This document shows positions 53,116-60,917 of a stretch of 64,000 bases of DNA, piece after piece. The DNA is from Bradyrhizobium cajani (GTDB taxonomy: Bacteria; Pseudomonadota; Alphaproteobacteria; Rhizobiales; Xanthobacteraceae): contig NZ_WQNE01000005.1 in NCBI RefSeq assembly GCF_009759665.1, positions 186,001 through 250,000 of the forward strand, in the 5' to 3' direction. The notes beneath the pieces were generated by a model. It was not told the DNA's origin, searched no databases, and worked only from the letters and a program-made list of their open reading frames with translations. Position 1 is the first letter of the stretch. Every line of letters begins with the position of its first letter. Made by a program: the position numbers and the translations under genes.

Positions 53116-54245
53116 ACGAAACGATGCGGCCGATCTATCTCGACTACAACGCGAGCACACCCATCGATCCGGCGGTGGCGGCAGCCATGCGGCCGTTCCT
53201 GGACGAAGCGTTCGGCAATCCGTCCAGCGGCCACTGGGCCAGCATCCCGGCGAAAGTCGCTCTGGAGCAGGCCCGCGGTCAGGTCGCCGCTCTGCTCGGC
53301 GCCGCGCCTGACGAGATCGTTTTCACCAGCGGCGGCAGCGAAGCAAACAACCTGGCGATCAAGGGCACATTCTTCGCGCTGGACCGCGAGGGGGCGCACA
53401 TTGTCACCTCGGCGGTCGAGCATCCCGCCGTTCTCGCTCCCTGTCGGTTTCTCGAACGGCTCGGCGCTGTGGTCACTTATCTTCCAGTCGATCGCACCGG
53501 CCGCGTCGATCCCGAGGACGTGCGCCGCGCCATTACCCCGCAGACAGTCCTGATCAGCATCATGCACGCCAACAACGAGGTCGGCACGATCCAGCCGATA
53601 GAGGAAATAAGCGCGCTCGCACGCAAGCACGGGATTCGCCTTCACACGGACGCGGCGCAATCGGTCGGAAAGATGACGACCAAGGTCGACGCGCTCGGTG
53701 TCGATCTGCTGTCGATTGCCGGCCACAAGCTCTACGCCCCGAAAGGCGTGGGCGCGCTTTACGTCCGCGGCGGTCTTGAGCTCGAGCCCTTGATCCACGG
53801 TGCCGGCCATGAGCGCGGCCGGCGCGCCGGCACCGAGAGCGCGCTGCTTGCGGTCGGGCTCGGGGCGGCCTGCGAAATCGCCGCAGACCTCGCGCCGATG
53901 GCGCGCATCGAGGTTCTGCGGGATCGTTTCTGGGCAGCGCTTCAAGATCGCTTCGGCGATCACGTCGCGCTCAATGGCCACGCCACGGAGCGGTTGCCCA
54001 ACACGCTCAACGTGTCGTTCGTCGGCAGGATCGGCACGGACATACTGGAGCAACTGAACGGCGTTGCGGCGTCCACAGGGTCGGCGTGCCATTCGGGTCG
54101 GATCGAGCTCTCGCCGGTTCTCGCCGCGATGGGCGTCCCCGAAAGAATCGGAATGGGTGCGCTTCGCTTCAGCCTGGGACGAGGCACCACAGCGGACGAG
54201 ATCGATCAGGTGATCGCGCGTCTGACCGCGATCGTCTCGGCCTGA
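53112..54245 (+). CDS. Cysteine desulfurase-like PLP enzyme
   Basis: The 377-residue aminotransferase-V enzyme has PLP Lys206 in SIAGHKLYAPKGVGALYVRG, the substrate-binding segment HTDAAQSVGK, GGSEANNLAIKG and catalytic Cys326 in AASTGSACHSG. The length and the NifS/IscS-type Cys fit a group I cysteine desulfurase that takes sulfur from cysteine. It is translationally coupled to the MFS gene. In this operon it could also run on persulfide substrates or release alanine. No IscU scaffold gene is near, so it is probably not the housekeeping IscS. Confidence 0.9.
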   Translation: MNETMRPIYLDYNASTPIDPAVAAAMRPFLDEAFGNPSSGHWASIPAKVALEQARGQVAALLGAAPDEIVFTSGGSEANNLAIKGTFFALDREGAHIVTSAVEHPAVLAPCRFLERLGAVVTYLPVDRTGRVDPEDVRRAITPQTVLISIMHANNEVGTIQPIEEISALARKHGIRLHTDAAQSVGKMTTKVDALGVDLLSIAGHKLYAPKGVGALYVRGGLELEPLIHGAGHERGRRAGTESALLAVGLGAACEIAADLAPMARIEVLRDRFWAALQDRFGDHVALNGHATERLPNTLNVSFVGRIGTDILEQLNGVAASTGSACHSGRIELSPVLAAMGVPERIGMGALRFSLGRGTTADEIDQVIARLTAIVSA

Positions 54246-54895
54246 TCGGTTGATTGTGGTCCTTCTGCCGTTTGAGCTCGTCGCTTTTCCGCGATGAGCA
54301 GGACGGGTTCGTTCGAGCGATCGCTGGCCGCATGGACGTCCAGACCGGCTTGCTCGAGAGCTTCCGTCACTTCGGCGAGTTCCGGAAAGCGGTAGATTTC
54401 GGCCGGAAATGATGCGATGGCTGCCGGATCGGCCTTGGTTCGGAACAACAATCCCGATCGGCCGCCGGGCTTCAACACGCGGGCGACTTCGCGCAGGGAT
54501 GCGTCGAGATCCTTCCAGAAGTAGAGCACGTGGACACAGAGCACCTTGTCGAAGGACTCATCGGCAAAGGGCAGCGACTCCACGGTCGCAAGGACGACCT
54601 TGACGCGCGCCGCATCAATGAGCGGCCGATTGCGCTGCGACGCGATTTCGACCATCAGGTCGGATGGGTCTGCGCCAACGACATGCCCCATCGAGGCGCG
54701 GGTGGCTAGTTCGGACAGGCTCCGCCCGTGCCCACAGCCGACGTCGATAATGTGGTCGCTGCGACCGATACGGAGCGCATCCATCACCCGCAGATTCTGG
54801 CTCCAGGTTTCGTGAGCCATGATGAAGGCAATGACCCGGCCCAAGAGGCCTTGAGCATTCCGGGCGTGCTTGGCGATGAAGTTGGGGCGGCGCAT
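54206..54895 (-). CDS. SAM-dependent methyltransferase (class I)
   Basis: The 229-residue enzyme has the class I methyltransferase motif I IIDVGCGHGRSLSELATRAS, motif II GADPSDLMVE, ESLPFADESFDKVLCVHVLY and a UbiE/Methyltransf_11-like ordering. The methyl acceptor is unknown. Its 3' end overlaps the convergent cysteine desulfurase gene by 40 bases. ATG 54895 is chosen because the longer N-terminus (MPSRCKIRLAPFRFRQ) looks unlike the family. The product is cytoplasmic with no signal peptide. Confidence 0.84.
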   Translation of the reverse strand: MRRPNFIAKHARNAQGLLGRVIAFIMAHETWSQNLRVMDALRIGRSDHIIDVGCGHGRSLSELATRASMGHVVGADPSDLMVEIASQRNRPLIDAARVKVVLATVESLPFADESFDKVLCVHVLYFWKDLDASLREVARVLKPGGRSGLLFRTKADPAAIASFPAEIYRFPELAEVTEALEQAGLDVHAASDRSNEPVLLIAEKRRAQTAEGPQSTDQAETIAVRRAIT

Positions 54896-55530
54896 ATCTG
54901 ACAATGACCCAAGGCGGGGGAGGTTGGCTTGCCGAAAACGGAACGGGGCTAGCCGAATCTTGCAACGACTTGGCATTTTCGAGAATGTGTGGGCGGATTG
55001 GGCGCTCGGAGTGGCGTCACTGCGTCGCCGCTAATACGTCTCTGGGCTGCGACCGTTGAAGACGAGAGCGCCCACTGAACAGCGCCGCGCCCCCAACTTG
55101 GAACAGCTTGGGCATTCCGCCCGAAAGGCATCTATGGGCTGGAAATGCGCCTGGTAAGGCGACCGAGGCCGATATCTGGCCATGCTTCAGATCTGCGGAA
55201 TTGCGGTGGTCGAGAGCGCGTCGCTCACCTACGCGGCAGCGCCGCTCTGGCAAACTCCTTAGCCTTGGCCTGTTCGCTCGTGAGCTGCTCGGGCCGCTGC
55301 CGGAGGCTCGGCACGTCCTCGTAATAGAAGAACTTGCTCTCCCGTTAGTAGCGCCGCTCGCGCGGTTCGGAGGTCTTGTGGCCGGAAGTGGTGGACGCGG
55401 TCGCACCAATTCCAGTGCTGGCTGCCGGCGGCGTCACAAAGGGCGAGGCGTTCGTGCGTTCCCGAAAGACCGTTTCCCGGTGTCTGTTGCATCACATCTC
55501 GCAGTCGTCGTCAGAACGAAAGGAATGCTG
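54896..55530. other. 635-base spacer upstream of poxB-like gene
   Basis: No gene is recognised on either strand. Open frames crossing it are without ribosome sites. It should contain the promoters of the methyltransferase (left) and the PoxB-like gene (right). AAAGGA before 55531 is the only clear ribosome site. No strong hairpin or repeat stands out. Confidence 0.5.
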
Positions 55531-57225
55531 ATGTCGCGGACAGTGGCACAGATGATTGTCGAGGTGTTGGAACAGGTCGGCGTAAAGCAGATTTTTGGGT
55601 TGATCGGAGATTCACTCAATCCGTTGGGGGATGCGGTTCGGCGCAGCAACATCGAATGGATCGGGGTCCGGCATGAGGAAGGCGCGGCGCTTGCGGCGGC
55701 CGGCCAAGCACAGCTGACCGGCCGGCTCGCGGTTTGCGCCGGCACCACGGGTCCGGGCAGCAATCACCTTGTTGCAGGACTCTATGAAGCAAACCGCAGT
55801 CATGCACCGGTGCTGGCGCTTTCCGGCGACATGTCGCGACGGCTGAAAGGAATCGAGTTTGTTCAGAATACCGAGCCTGATCTGCTGTTCCGCGATGTGT
55901 CGCTTTACACCCAGACCGTTTCGTCAGCTGCGCAGGCGGCCAGCGTGGTACAGCAGGCAATCGCGACGGCCTATGCAGGGCCCGGTGTCGCGCACTTGAC
56001 CCTTCCGCAGGATGTCTTGTCGGAGGCTGCGCATGGCGAGCCGACGAGCCTTGCGACTTTGCGGCCGCGAAATGAAGTGTCGCCTTTAGAAGCCGAGGCT
56101 GATGAGTTGGCCCGCCGTATCAACGAGGCACGCAGCGTCGTTGCAATGTGTGGCTTCGGCTGCCACGGTGCCGCTGACCTGGTGCGACAATTGTCGGATC
56201 GGCTGAAAGCTCCGCTGGTCCATACGATGCGTGGCAAAGATATTCTGCCCTACGACGATCCGCGATGGATGGGTGGGCTTGGCATGATCGGCACCCGACC
56301 AGTCTACAGCGCTGTGCAGCACGCCGATCTGCTTCTGATGCTGGGTACGGATTATCCCTTTTCAAACTTCCTGCCCGCTCACGGTAATGTTGTCCAGGTC
56401 GATGAGCGGGCGGCTGCGTTAGGTCGAAGAACACGAACCTCGTATGCAATTGTCGGCTCCGTCAGGCCTACGCTCGAACTGCTGCTGACGAAGCTGAAAC
56501 CGAAGAATGATGCGACGTTCTTCGATCGAGTGAAGAACGAGCGGGCCAAGTGGGATGGCATGCTGGACCAGCAGGCCAATCTGAGTAGGAGCCAGCACAA
56601 AATTCATCCTCAGGCTGTAGCAAGAACCGTCAGCGATCTCGCAAAGCAAGATGCGGTGTTTGTCCTGGACGTGGGACTGAACACGCTTTGGTCCGGCAAT
56701 TGGATCCGGCAGAGTGGCGGCCAACGAATTGTGGGCTCGTTCAACAATGCGGCCTGCGGCACTGCACTCGGCCAAGCCAATGGAATTCAGGCGCTTGATC
56801 GTGGCCGACAGGTCATAGTGCTCACCGGTGATGGTGGCTTCAACATGCTGATGGGCGAATTTATGACGGCGGTTCACCACAAGCTGCCTGTCAAGGTCGT
56901 GATCTTCAACAATGCAGCACTCGGCCTTATCACGCTGGAAGCGGAAAGCGTTGGGATCGTTCCCTTCAGGGAGGCGATCGAGTTTCCCAATCCTGATTTT
57001 GTCGCGCTCGCGCGAGCCTGCGGAGCGAAAGGCTTTTCAGCCAAAACGCCCGAGAACCTGCTTCCGGCGATCGCCGAGGCACTGAGCTGCGAGGGCCCGG
57101 CGATCGTGGATTGTCAGGTTGCATCGGACGAGATGCCCAATATTCCGCATCTCGAACTCGAACAGGTCAGAGGCTATGCGATGGCCAAAATAAGGGAAGC
57201 CATCGCCGCCGTGGTGGGCGGATGA
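55531..57225 (+). CDS. poxB: Pyruvate dehydrogenase (quinone)/pyruvate oxidase-type ThDP enzyme
   Basis: The 564-residue enzyme has the PoxB/TPP family signs: MSRTVAQMIVEVLEQVGVKQ, IGVRHEEGAALAAAGQAQLT with the catalytic Glu, and the ThDP motif LTGDGGFNMLMGEFMTAVHH ending in NNAALG (GDG-x26-N). It decarboxylates pyruvate to acetate and CO2, passing electrons to the quinone pool, or acts as a related oxidase. The C-terminal membrane-anchoring helix seen in E. coli PoxB is not obvious. ATG 55531 has AAAGGA at the right spacing. A hairpin terminator follows. Confidence 0.9.
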   Translation: MSRTVAQMIVEVLEQVGVKQIFGLIGDSLNPLGDAVRRSNIEWIGVRHEEGAALAAAGQAQLTGRLAVCAGTTGPGSNHLVAGLYEANRSHAPVLALSGDMSRRLKGIEFVQNTEPDLLFRDVSLYTQTVSSAAQAASVVQQAIATAYAGPGVAHLTLPQDVLSEAAHGEPTSLATLRPRNEVSPLEAEADELARRINEARSVVAMCGFGCHGAADLVRQLSDRLKAPLVHTMRGKDILPYDDPRWMGGLGMIGTRPVYSAVQHADLLLMLGTDYPFSNFLPAHGNVVQVDERAAALGRRTRTSYAIVGSVRPTLELLLTKLKPKNDATFFDRVKNERAKWDGMLDQQANLSRSQHKIHPQAVARTVSDLAKQDAVFVLDVGLNTLWSGNWIRQSGGQRIVGSFNNAACGTALGQANGIQALDRGRQVIVLTGDGGFNMLMGEFMTAVHHKLPVKVVIFNNAALGLITLEAESVGIVPFREAIEFPNPDFVALARACGAKGFSAKTPENLLPAIAEALSCEGPAIVDCQVASDEMPNIPHLELEQVRGYAMAKIREAIAAVVGG

Positions 57226-57231
57226 TCATGT

Positions 57232-57263
57232 CCCGCGTCGTGGATGAAAACCACTGGCGCGGG
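57232..57263 (+). terminator. Hairpin after poxB-like gene
   Basis: CCCGCG pairs with CGCGGG and GTGG with CCAC in an interrupted stem-loop directly after the stop at 57225, with an ATGAAAA loop. It is the clearest termination candidate between poxB and the leftward DUF2182 gene. Confidence 0.55.
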
Positions 57264-57392
57264 CAGTGACGCAGCTCGGAGTAGAAATCGACTATAGCTC
57301 ACACTCTCATCAATGAGCGCCAACGGAGGGACAAGACCGAGTTACATTTGCGGTGTTGCTGATGGCAACGAACTGAACATCACGCAGGTTGC

Positions 57393-58217
57393 TCATCGCT
57401 GCGACAAGGATACGAGCAGCCAGGCGCCCGCGGCCACACATGCAACGCCGGCGCCGCGCGCGATCCATCGTCCGACCGGCGTAAGTTTCTCCAAAAGGAC
57501 AAGCAGCGCCAAAAGCGCAATCCAAAGCACATTCATCGCCCCGCCTACGAACAAGAGCGCCATCAAAACCCAGCAGCAGCCGACGCAATAGCCTCCGTGC
57601 CGAAGCCCCAGCGACAGGCAGCCTCGCACGTCGTGGCGAAAGCCGCCGTGACGTATCAGGAATAGAAGCGGCGACTGGCATTGGGCGAGACAGACGTCCT
57701 TGAGCGGTGTCCATTGATAAACGCCCGCCGCAATCAGGACGATTGCGCCGAGCAGGTTGCTGGCGATCGCCATCCGGGAATCCATCAGGGCTGCCCGCTC
57801 GATCAGCCATTGGAGAAGAGTGGCTGCCAGCGAAAAGCCGCTCCAGGCGAGGAGGTAACCAGCCGCAAACCAGCCGGTCGCGGCGAACGGCTTGCCCTGC
57901 GCTTTCTGCTGTCGACCCACGCGGGCGTACATAAGGATCATGGGCGCTGCGGAGGGGGCCATCATTCCGACCATCATCACCGCCCACATCAAGAACACAT
58001 ATGCGAACTCGATCGCTCGCCATGGCTCGTTGGCCGGCAGCATGATTCCGATCCCGGCCGGGATCATGCGGAACCCGGTCATGTCCATGCCGCCCATGTC
58101 CATGTCGTTGGCGAGCCAGAGCACATAGCTCCATGCCAGCGCGGCAATGATGCCGATCGCGCCGCCGATGATCCAGCGATCGCGCCGCAGCGCGGTTTCC
58201 AGGGGACTGTCGGTCAT
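57393..58217 (-). CDS. DUF2182 membrane protein
   Basis: The 274-residue protein has about seven hydrophobic helices and DUF2182 signatures: WLANDMDMGGMDMTGFRMIP (Met-rich), FLMWAVMMVGMMAPSAAPMI, WTPLKDVCLAQCQSPLLFLI and GYCVGCCWVLMALLFVGGAM. Met- and Cys-rich loops suggest metal (copper) binding. It lies 49 bases after the DUF1326 gene on the same strand, a known conserved pair (DUF1326-DUF2182). Exact function unknown. ATG 58217 has only a weak upstream ribosome signal. Confidence 0.86.
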   Translation of the reverse strand: MTDSPLETALRRDRWIIGGAIGIIAALAWSYVLWLANDMDMGGMDMTGFRMIPAGIGIMLPANEPWRAIEFAYVFLMWAVMMVGMMAPSAAPMILMYARVGRQQKAQGKPFAATGWFAAGYLLAWSGFSLAATLLQWLIERAALMDSRMAIASNLLGAIVLIAAGVYQWTPLKDVCLAQCQSPLLFLIRHGGFRHDVRGCLSLGLRHGGYCVGCCWVLMALLFVGGAMNVLWIALLALLVLLEKLTPVGRWIARGAGVACVAAGAWLLVSLSQR

Positions 58218-58266
58218 TTGCGGTTGACGTTGCCGGCCTTGTCGCAGGCCGGCATCAGGAGTTGCA

Positions 58267-58896
58267 TCACGCCTGGTTCGACCAGCGGATCGGCGCATAG
58301 AGGCCGTTCTTGCCGGAATTATCCCAGAGCATGCCATGATCGCTAAACGTATTGCCGGGGGCGCCGACTGCCATCACCATGTTGTCGGGGCTCACCGGAT
58401 GGCCGATGTTCGCCCACATTTCGCCGCTCGGATGCATGGTCGGCAACGGATCGACGGACATGTGCAGAATACCCGGGATTTCCGCGGACCGCGTCTTGCC
58501 GTCGATTCGGAACGTGATCGGGACCTTGCGCACTCCCAGATTCTTGCTGATCAGCGGTGTGAACGCGGCCATCGGACCTCCGGCTGCGCCGGTGAAGATC
58601 GCAGCTAGGGCCTCGGTTTGCTGATCGTCGGCGCGCTGATCGATATAGGCGGCTACCGACCAATCTCCGTCTGCCATGACCCCAGGCGCGTGGAGGACAA
58701 CCAGAACGTTGAGCCCATCGAGCACGATGTCGCCATAGCAGCCACTTTCGACGTGGAAGATCAGCGGGACGTTACAAAAGCCCTCGGTCGGTCGCGAGGT
58801 CAGCGGGGCGGCCGCTGACACGAGGCACGGACACACGATGCTGCAACTGCAATTCTCGAAGTAGTCACCGGAAAGGTGCCATTGGATGTCCGCCAT
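58267..58896 (-). CDS. DUF1326 protein
   Basis: The 209-residue protein shows the DUF1326 beginning MADIQWHLSGDYFENCSCSI, with VCPCLV Cys pairs early. It continues DIVLDGLNVLVVLHAPGVMA, KVPITFRIDGKTRSAEIPGI and SGKNGLYAPIRWSNQA. The C-x-C and C-x-C-type cysteines near residues 16-24 may bind a metal. No signal peptide is seen. The genes of DUF1326 and DUF2182 are adjacent and co-directional, as in many genomes. GGGAGAGAGCG precedes the start. Confidence 0.88.
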   Translation of the reverse strand: MADIQWHLSGDYFENCSCSIVCPCLVSAAAPLTSRPTEGFCNVPLIFHVESGCYGDIVLDGLNVLVVLHAPGVMADGDWSVAAYIDQRADDQQTEALAAIFTGAAGGPMAAFTPLISKNLGVRKVPITFRIDGKTRSAEIPGILHMSVDPLPTMHPSGEMWANIGHPVSPDNMVMAVGAPGNTFSDHGMLWDNSGKNGLYAPIRWSNQA

Positions 58897-59034
58897 CGCT
58901 CTCTCCCGCTAGGCCGAACCCGATAGATTGTCTTCGAATGAGCTACATGTGGTTGAAAGTTACGCTGCGCGGCGAAGTCCCGCAAGCCATTGCTGATGAC
59001 CCTGAAGCGGAAGTCGCGCCACGTTAAAGGCTTC

Positions 59035-60435
59035 TCATTCCCCATCCAAGCCGAAATCAAAGGTTTGCGCTGCTGCCCCTTTACGCACGGTGGCAAATTG
59101 ATCGAGCGACAGTGTCAACGCAACCGATGAAGAATTTAGATCGGTGAGTTCGAGCTTCAACGACTTGCCGGATTCCAATTCCGCTATCAGGCTCGGCTTC
59201 ACGGCGTCAGCCGCGATGCAGATGTTGGTGAGGCACCAATTGAAGGGGATTTGGGTTGGTTGCCCCTGATCTATCGATACCTGTACCCCACTCTGTAAGT
59301 TTACTCCTTGGGGCACGAACAGTTGCAAGCGAGCCGGACCATCAGCACGCTGAATCAGATCGACCCGCGTCACTACTTGCCCGATATCATCAGTTCCGGT
59401 GGATGTCGTCCGGCAGATGGTCGTCTTATCGGACGAGTTGAAGCAAAGCTTGCGCCAATCCGAATAGTGAATCTTCGGAGGAAGACTTACCCGCGGGGGC
59501 TTAAGTTGAAGTTCCTCAGGAGGGCTCTTGCCCACAAGCTGCTCGGCGTTGCTGGTGGTTGAATGCTTCCCAAGAAACTCGCTCACCAGCGGAGCCCAGA
59601 GCGGCACTGCGTCGGGAGAATCGATCATGAAATGGCCGTCGCTTCCGAATGACGGCAACATGCGATACTCCGCATTCCCACCTGCCGCCACGAAAGTGTC
59701 GTGCATCCGCTTGGTCAGTGCCGGCCCAAAGTAGGTGTCGTTCTCCGCGTATATCCACAGCATCGGTATTCGCGCAGTCCGTCCAAACTCGCCAGTAGCG
59801 GCGACGAGCTTGTCGGGAGCACAATTGTTGTTTGGCTTGCCGTCAACCCTGCCGCCGCGTCCCGCTGCGAAAGTGACGACAGCCTGAACTGATGATGGGT
59901 TGAGGCTCGCAAGGGCAATCGATCCCCATCCACCGCCCGACTGCCCCACGATGACGACCCTGCCGGGCCGGACGATCTTCCTCTCGCTCATGTAGTCGAT
60001 AACCCACTCATTCATATTGGCGATGGCAAGGCCGGGTCCCCGAAAGTTCGGGTTGTCGCAACTGCCGACATGAGCGAATACCGATCCGTAGAGCCCTCGA
60101 TCCTTGTCATCAAGGCTGCTAGCTCCATACCTCATGGGGGAGACGACGACATAGCCCCGGTTCGCGAACCACTGCGCTGCGGCCCGGTATTCGATTGCCG
60201 GAAACATTGACCGCTCTTGGGCTCCCAGCGCAATTCCATGGTTCATGATCACGAGGGGAAATGGTCCATTCCCCACCGGCCTTACTACGAAGGCAAGCAT
60301 CGGCAACGGAAAGGGCAGCGCCCAGATTTCCTCTAGTATCTTTGGCGACGCGGCAACGTCTTCAGCAGCAGCCGGGGAAGGGACGGCCGGTAGACACGCC
60401 AGCAGGATCAGGGGAATTAGAAGGCGCTTTAGCAT
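59035..60435 (-). CDS. Secreted alpha/beta hydrolase fused to an IalB domain
   Basis: The 466-residue protein has a signal peptide (MLKRLLIPLILLACLPAVPS, cleavage near AAA). An alpha/beta-hydrolase domain (about residues 30-290) follows, with nucleophile Ser166 in VIVGQSGGGWGS, acid Asp233 (IYAENDTYFG) and His268 (GSDGHFM), as in dienelactone hydrolases or BAAT-like esterases. Residues about 321-460 fit the invasion-associated locus B domain: KIHYSDWRKLCFNSSDKTTI, ARLQLFVPQGVNLQSGVQVS, FNWCLTNICIAADAVKPSLI. IalB-type proteins are periplasmic and found alone in rhizobia and Bartonella. A FixK2-type box lies 93 bases upstream of the start. Confidence 0.8.
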   Translation of the reverse strand: MLKRLLIPLILLACLPAVPSPAAAEDVAASPKILEEIWALPFPLPMLAFVVRPVGNGPFPLVIMNHGIALGAQERSMFPAIEYRAAAQWFANRGYVVVSPMRYGASSLDDKDRGLYGSVFAHVGSCDNPNFRGPGLAIANMNEWVIDYMSERKIVRPGRVVIVGQSGGGWGSIALASLNPSSVQAVVTFAAGRGGRVDGKPNNNCAPDKLVAATGEFGRTARIPMLWIYAENDTYFGPALTKRMHDTFVAAGGNAEYRMLPSFGSDGHFMIDSPDAVPLWAPLVSEFLGKHSTTSNAEQLVGKSPPEELQLKPPRVSLPPKIHYSDWRKLCFNSSDKTTICRTTSTGTDDIGQVVTRVDLIQRADGPARLQLFVPQGVNLQSGVQVSIDQGQPTQIPFNWCLTNICIAADAVKPSLIAELESGKSLKLELTDLNSSSVALTLSLDQFATVRKGAAAQTFDFGLDGE

Positions 60436-60527
60436 ATTCCTGCTCCGTTATCGGAGAGATTGCCCAAGCTGGCATGGCAAGCCTAATGGTCATTTGGGAG
60501 GCTAAGGGCCTGCCCCCTGCTAGCCCT

Positions 60528-60541
60528 TTGACCTAGATCAA
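60528..60541. promoter_or_regulatory. FixK2/FNR-type box upstream of the hydrolase-IalB gene
   Basis: TTGACCTAGATCAA fits the Bradyrhizobium FixK2 consensus TTG(A/C)-N6-(T/G)CAA. The centre lies 100 bases before the leftward hydrolase start, so a class II promoter would give a leader of about 60 bases. This suggests low-oxygen induction. Confidence 0.55.
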
Positions 60542-60702
60542 GCCTGAAGATCACCAATGGGACGACGCACACAGCCCGTTGATGGCCACTTGTGGCCCTT
60601 CGCGTCAGCTTGCCGTTCGCGTAGTCGCGTCTGGAACTGGAAGTAAACCGGCCTCGTCGAGACCGGCTCAAAACCGACGGGAATGACGCGCCGCGGACCT
60701 CG

Positions 60703-60716
60703 TTGATCTAGATCAA
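60703..60716. promoter_or_regulatory. FixK2/FNR-type box, perfect palindrome
   Basis: TTGATCTAGATCAA lies within the 18-base perfect palindrome CGTTGATCTAGATCAACG (60701-60718) and fits FixK2 consensus fully. If used rightward, transcription would begin about 60750 with a leader near 170 bases to the sensor-acyltransferase frame. Confidence 0.6.
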
Positions 60717-60917
60717 CGTCCAGGACACGGCACATTCGCAACTATTAGCCAATATGAAACCCAGTGCGTGCGCTTGGTCGTGGATCCCTGTTCGGCGGAG
60801 ATGTGCTGGGCCTGCTCGGTCGCAGAGGCTGCCGAGGAAATGCCCAAGGACACACGCTCCTAGGGAATCGCGACGAGACCGACCGGCAGCATCCTTGCCA
60901 TGGAGGGCGCGCGGCGG

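Larger units (their letters stand above)
60436..60917. other. 482-base divergent control region with two FixK2-type boxes
   Basis: No gene is supported here. Both flanking genes diverge from it. Two TTGA-N6-TCAA sequences occur (60528-60541 and 60703-60716). A short frame with several cysteines near 60770-60850 has no ribosome site, so I do not call it. Confidence 0.5.

Noticed and set aside
60751..60870. Short cysteine-containing frame between FixK2-type box and the sensor gene
   Set aside because: No start with ribosome site, and no recognised family; could be chance.
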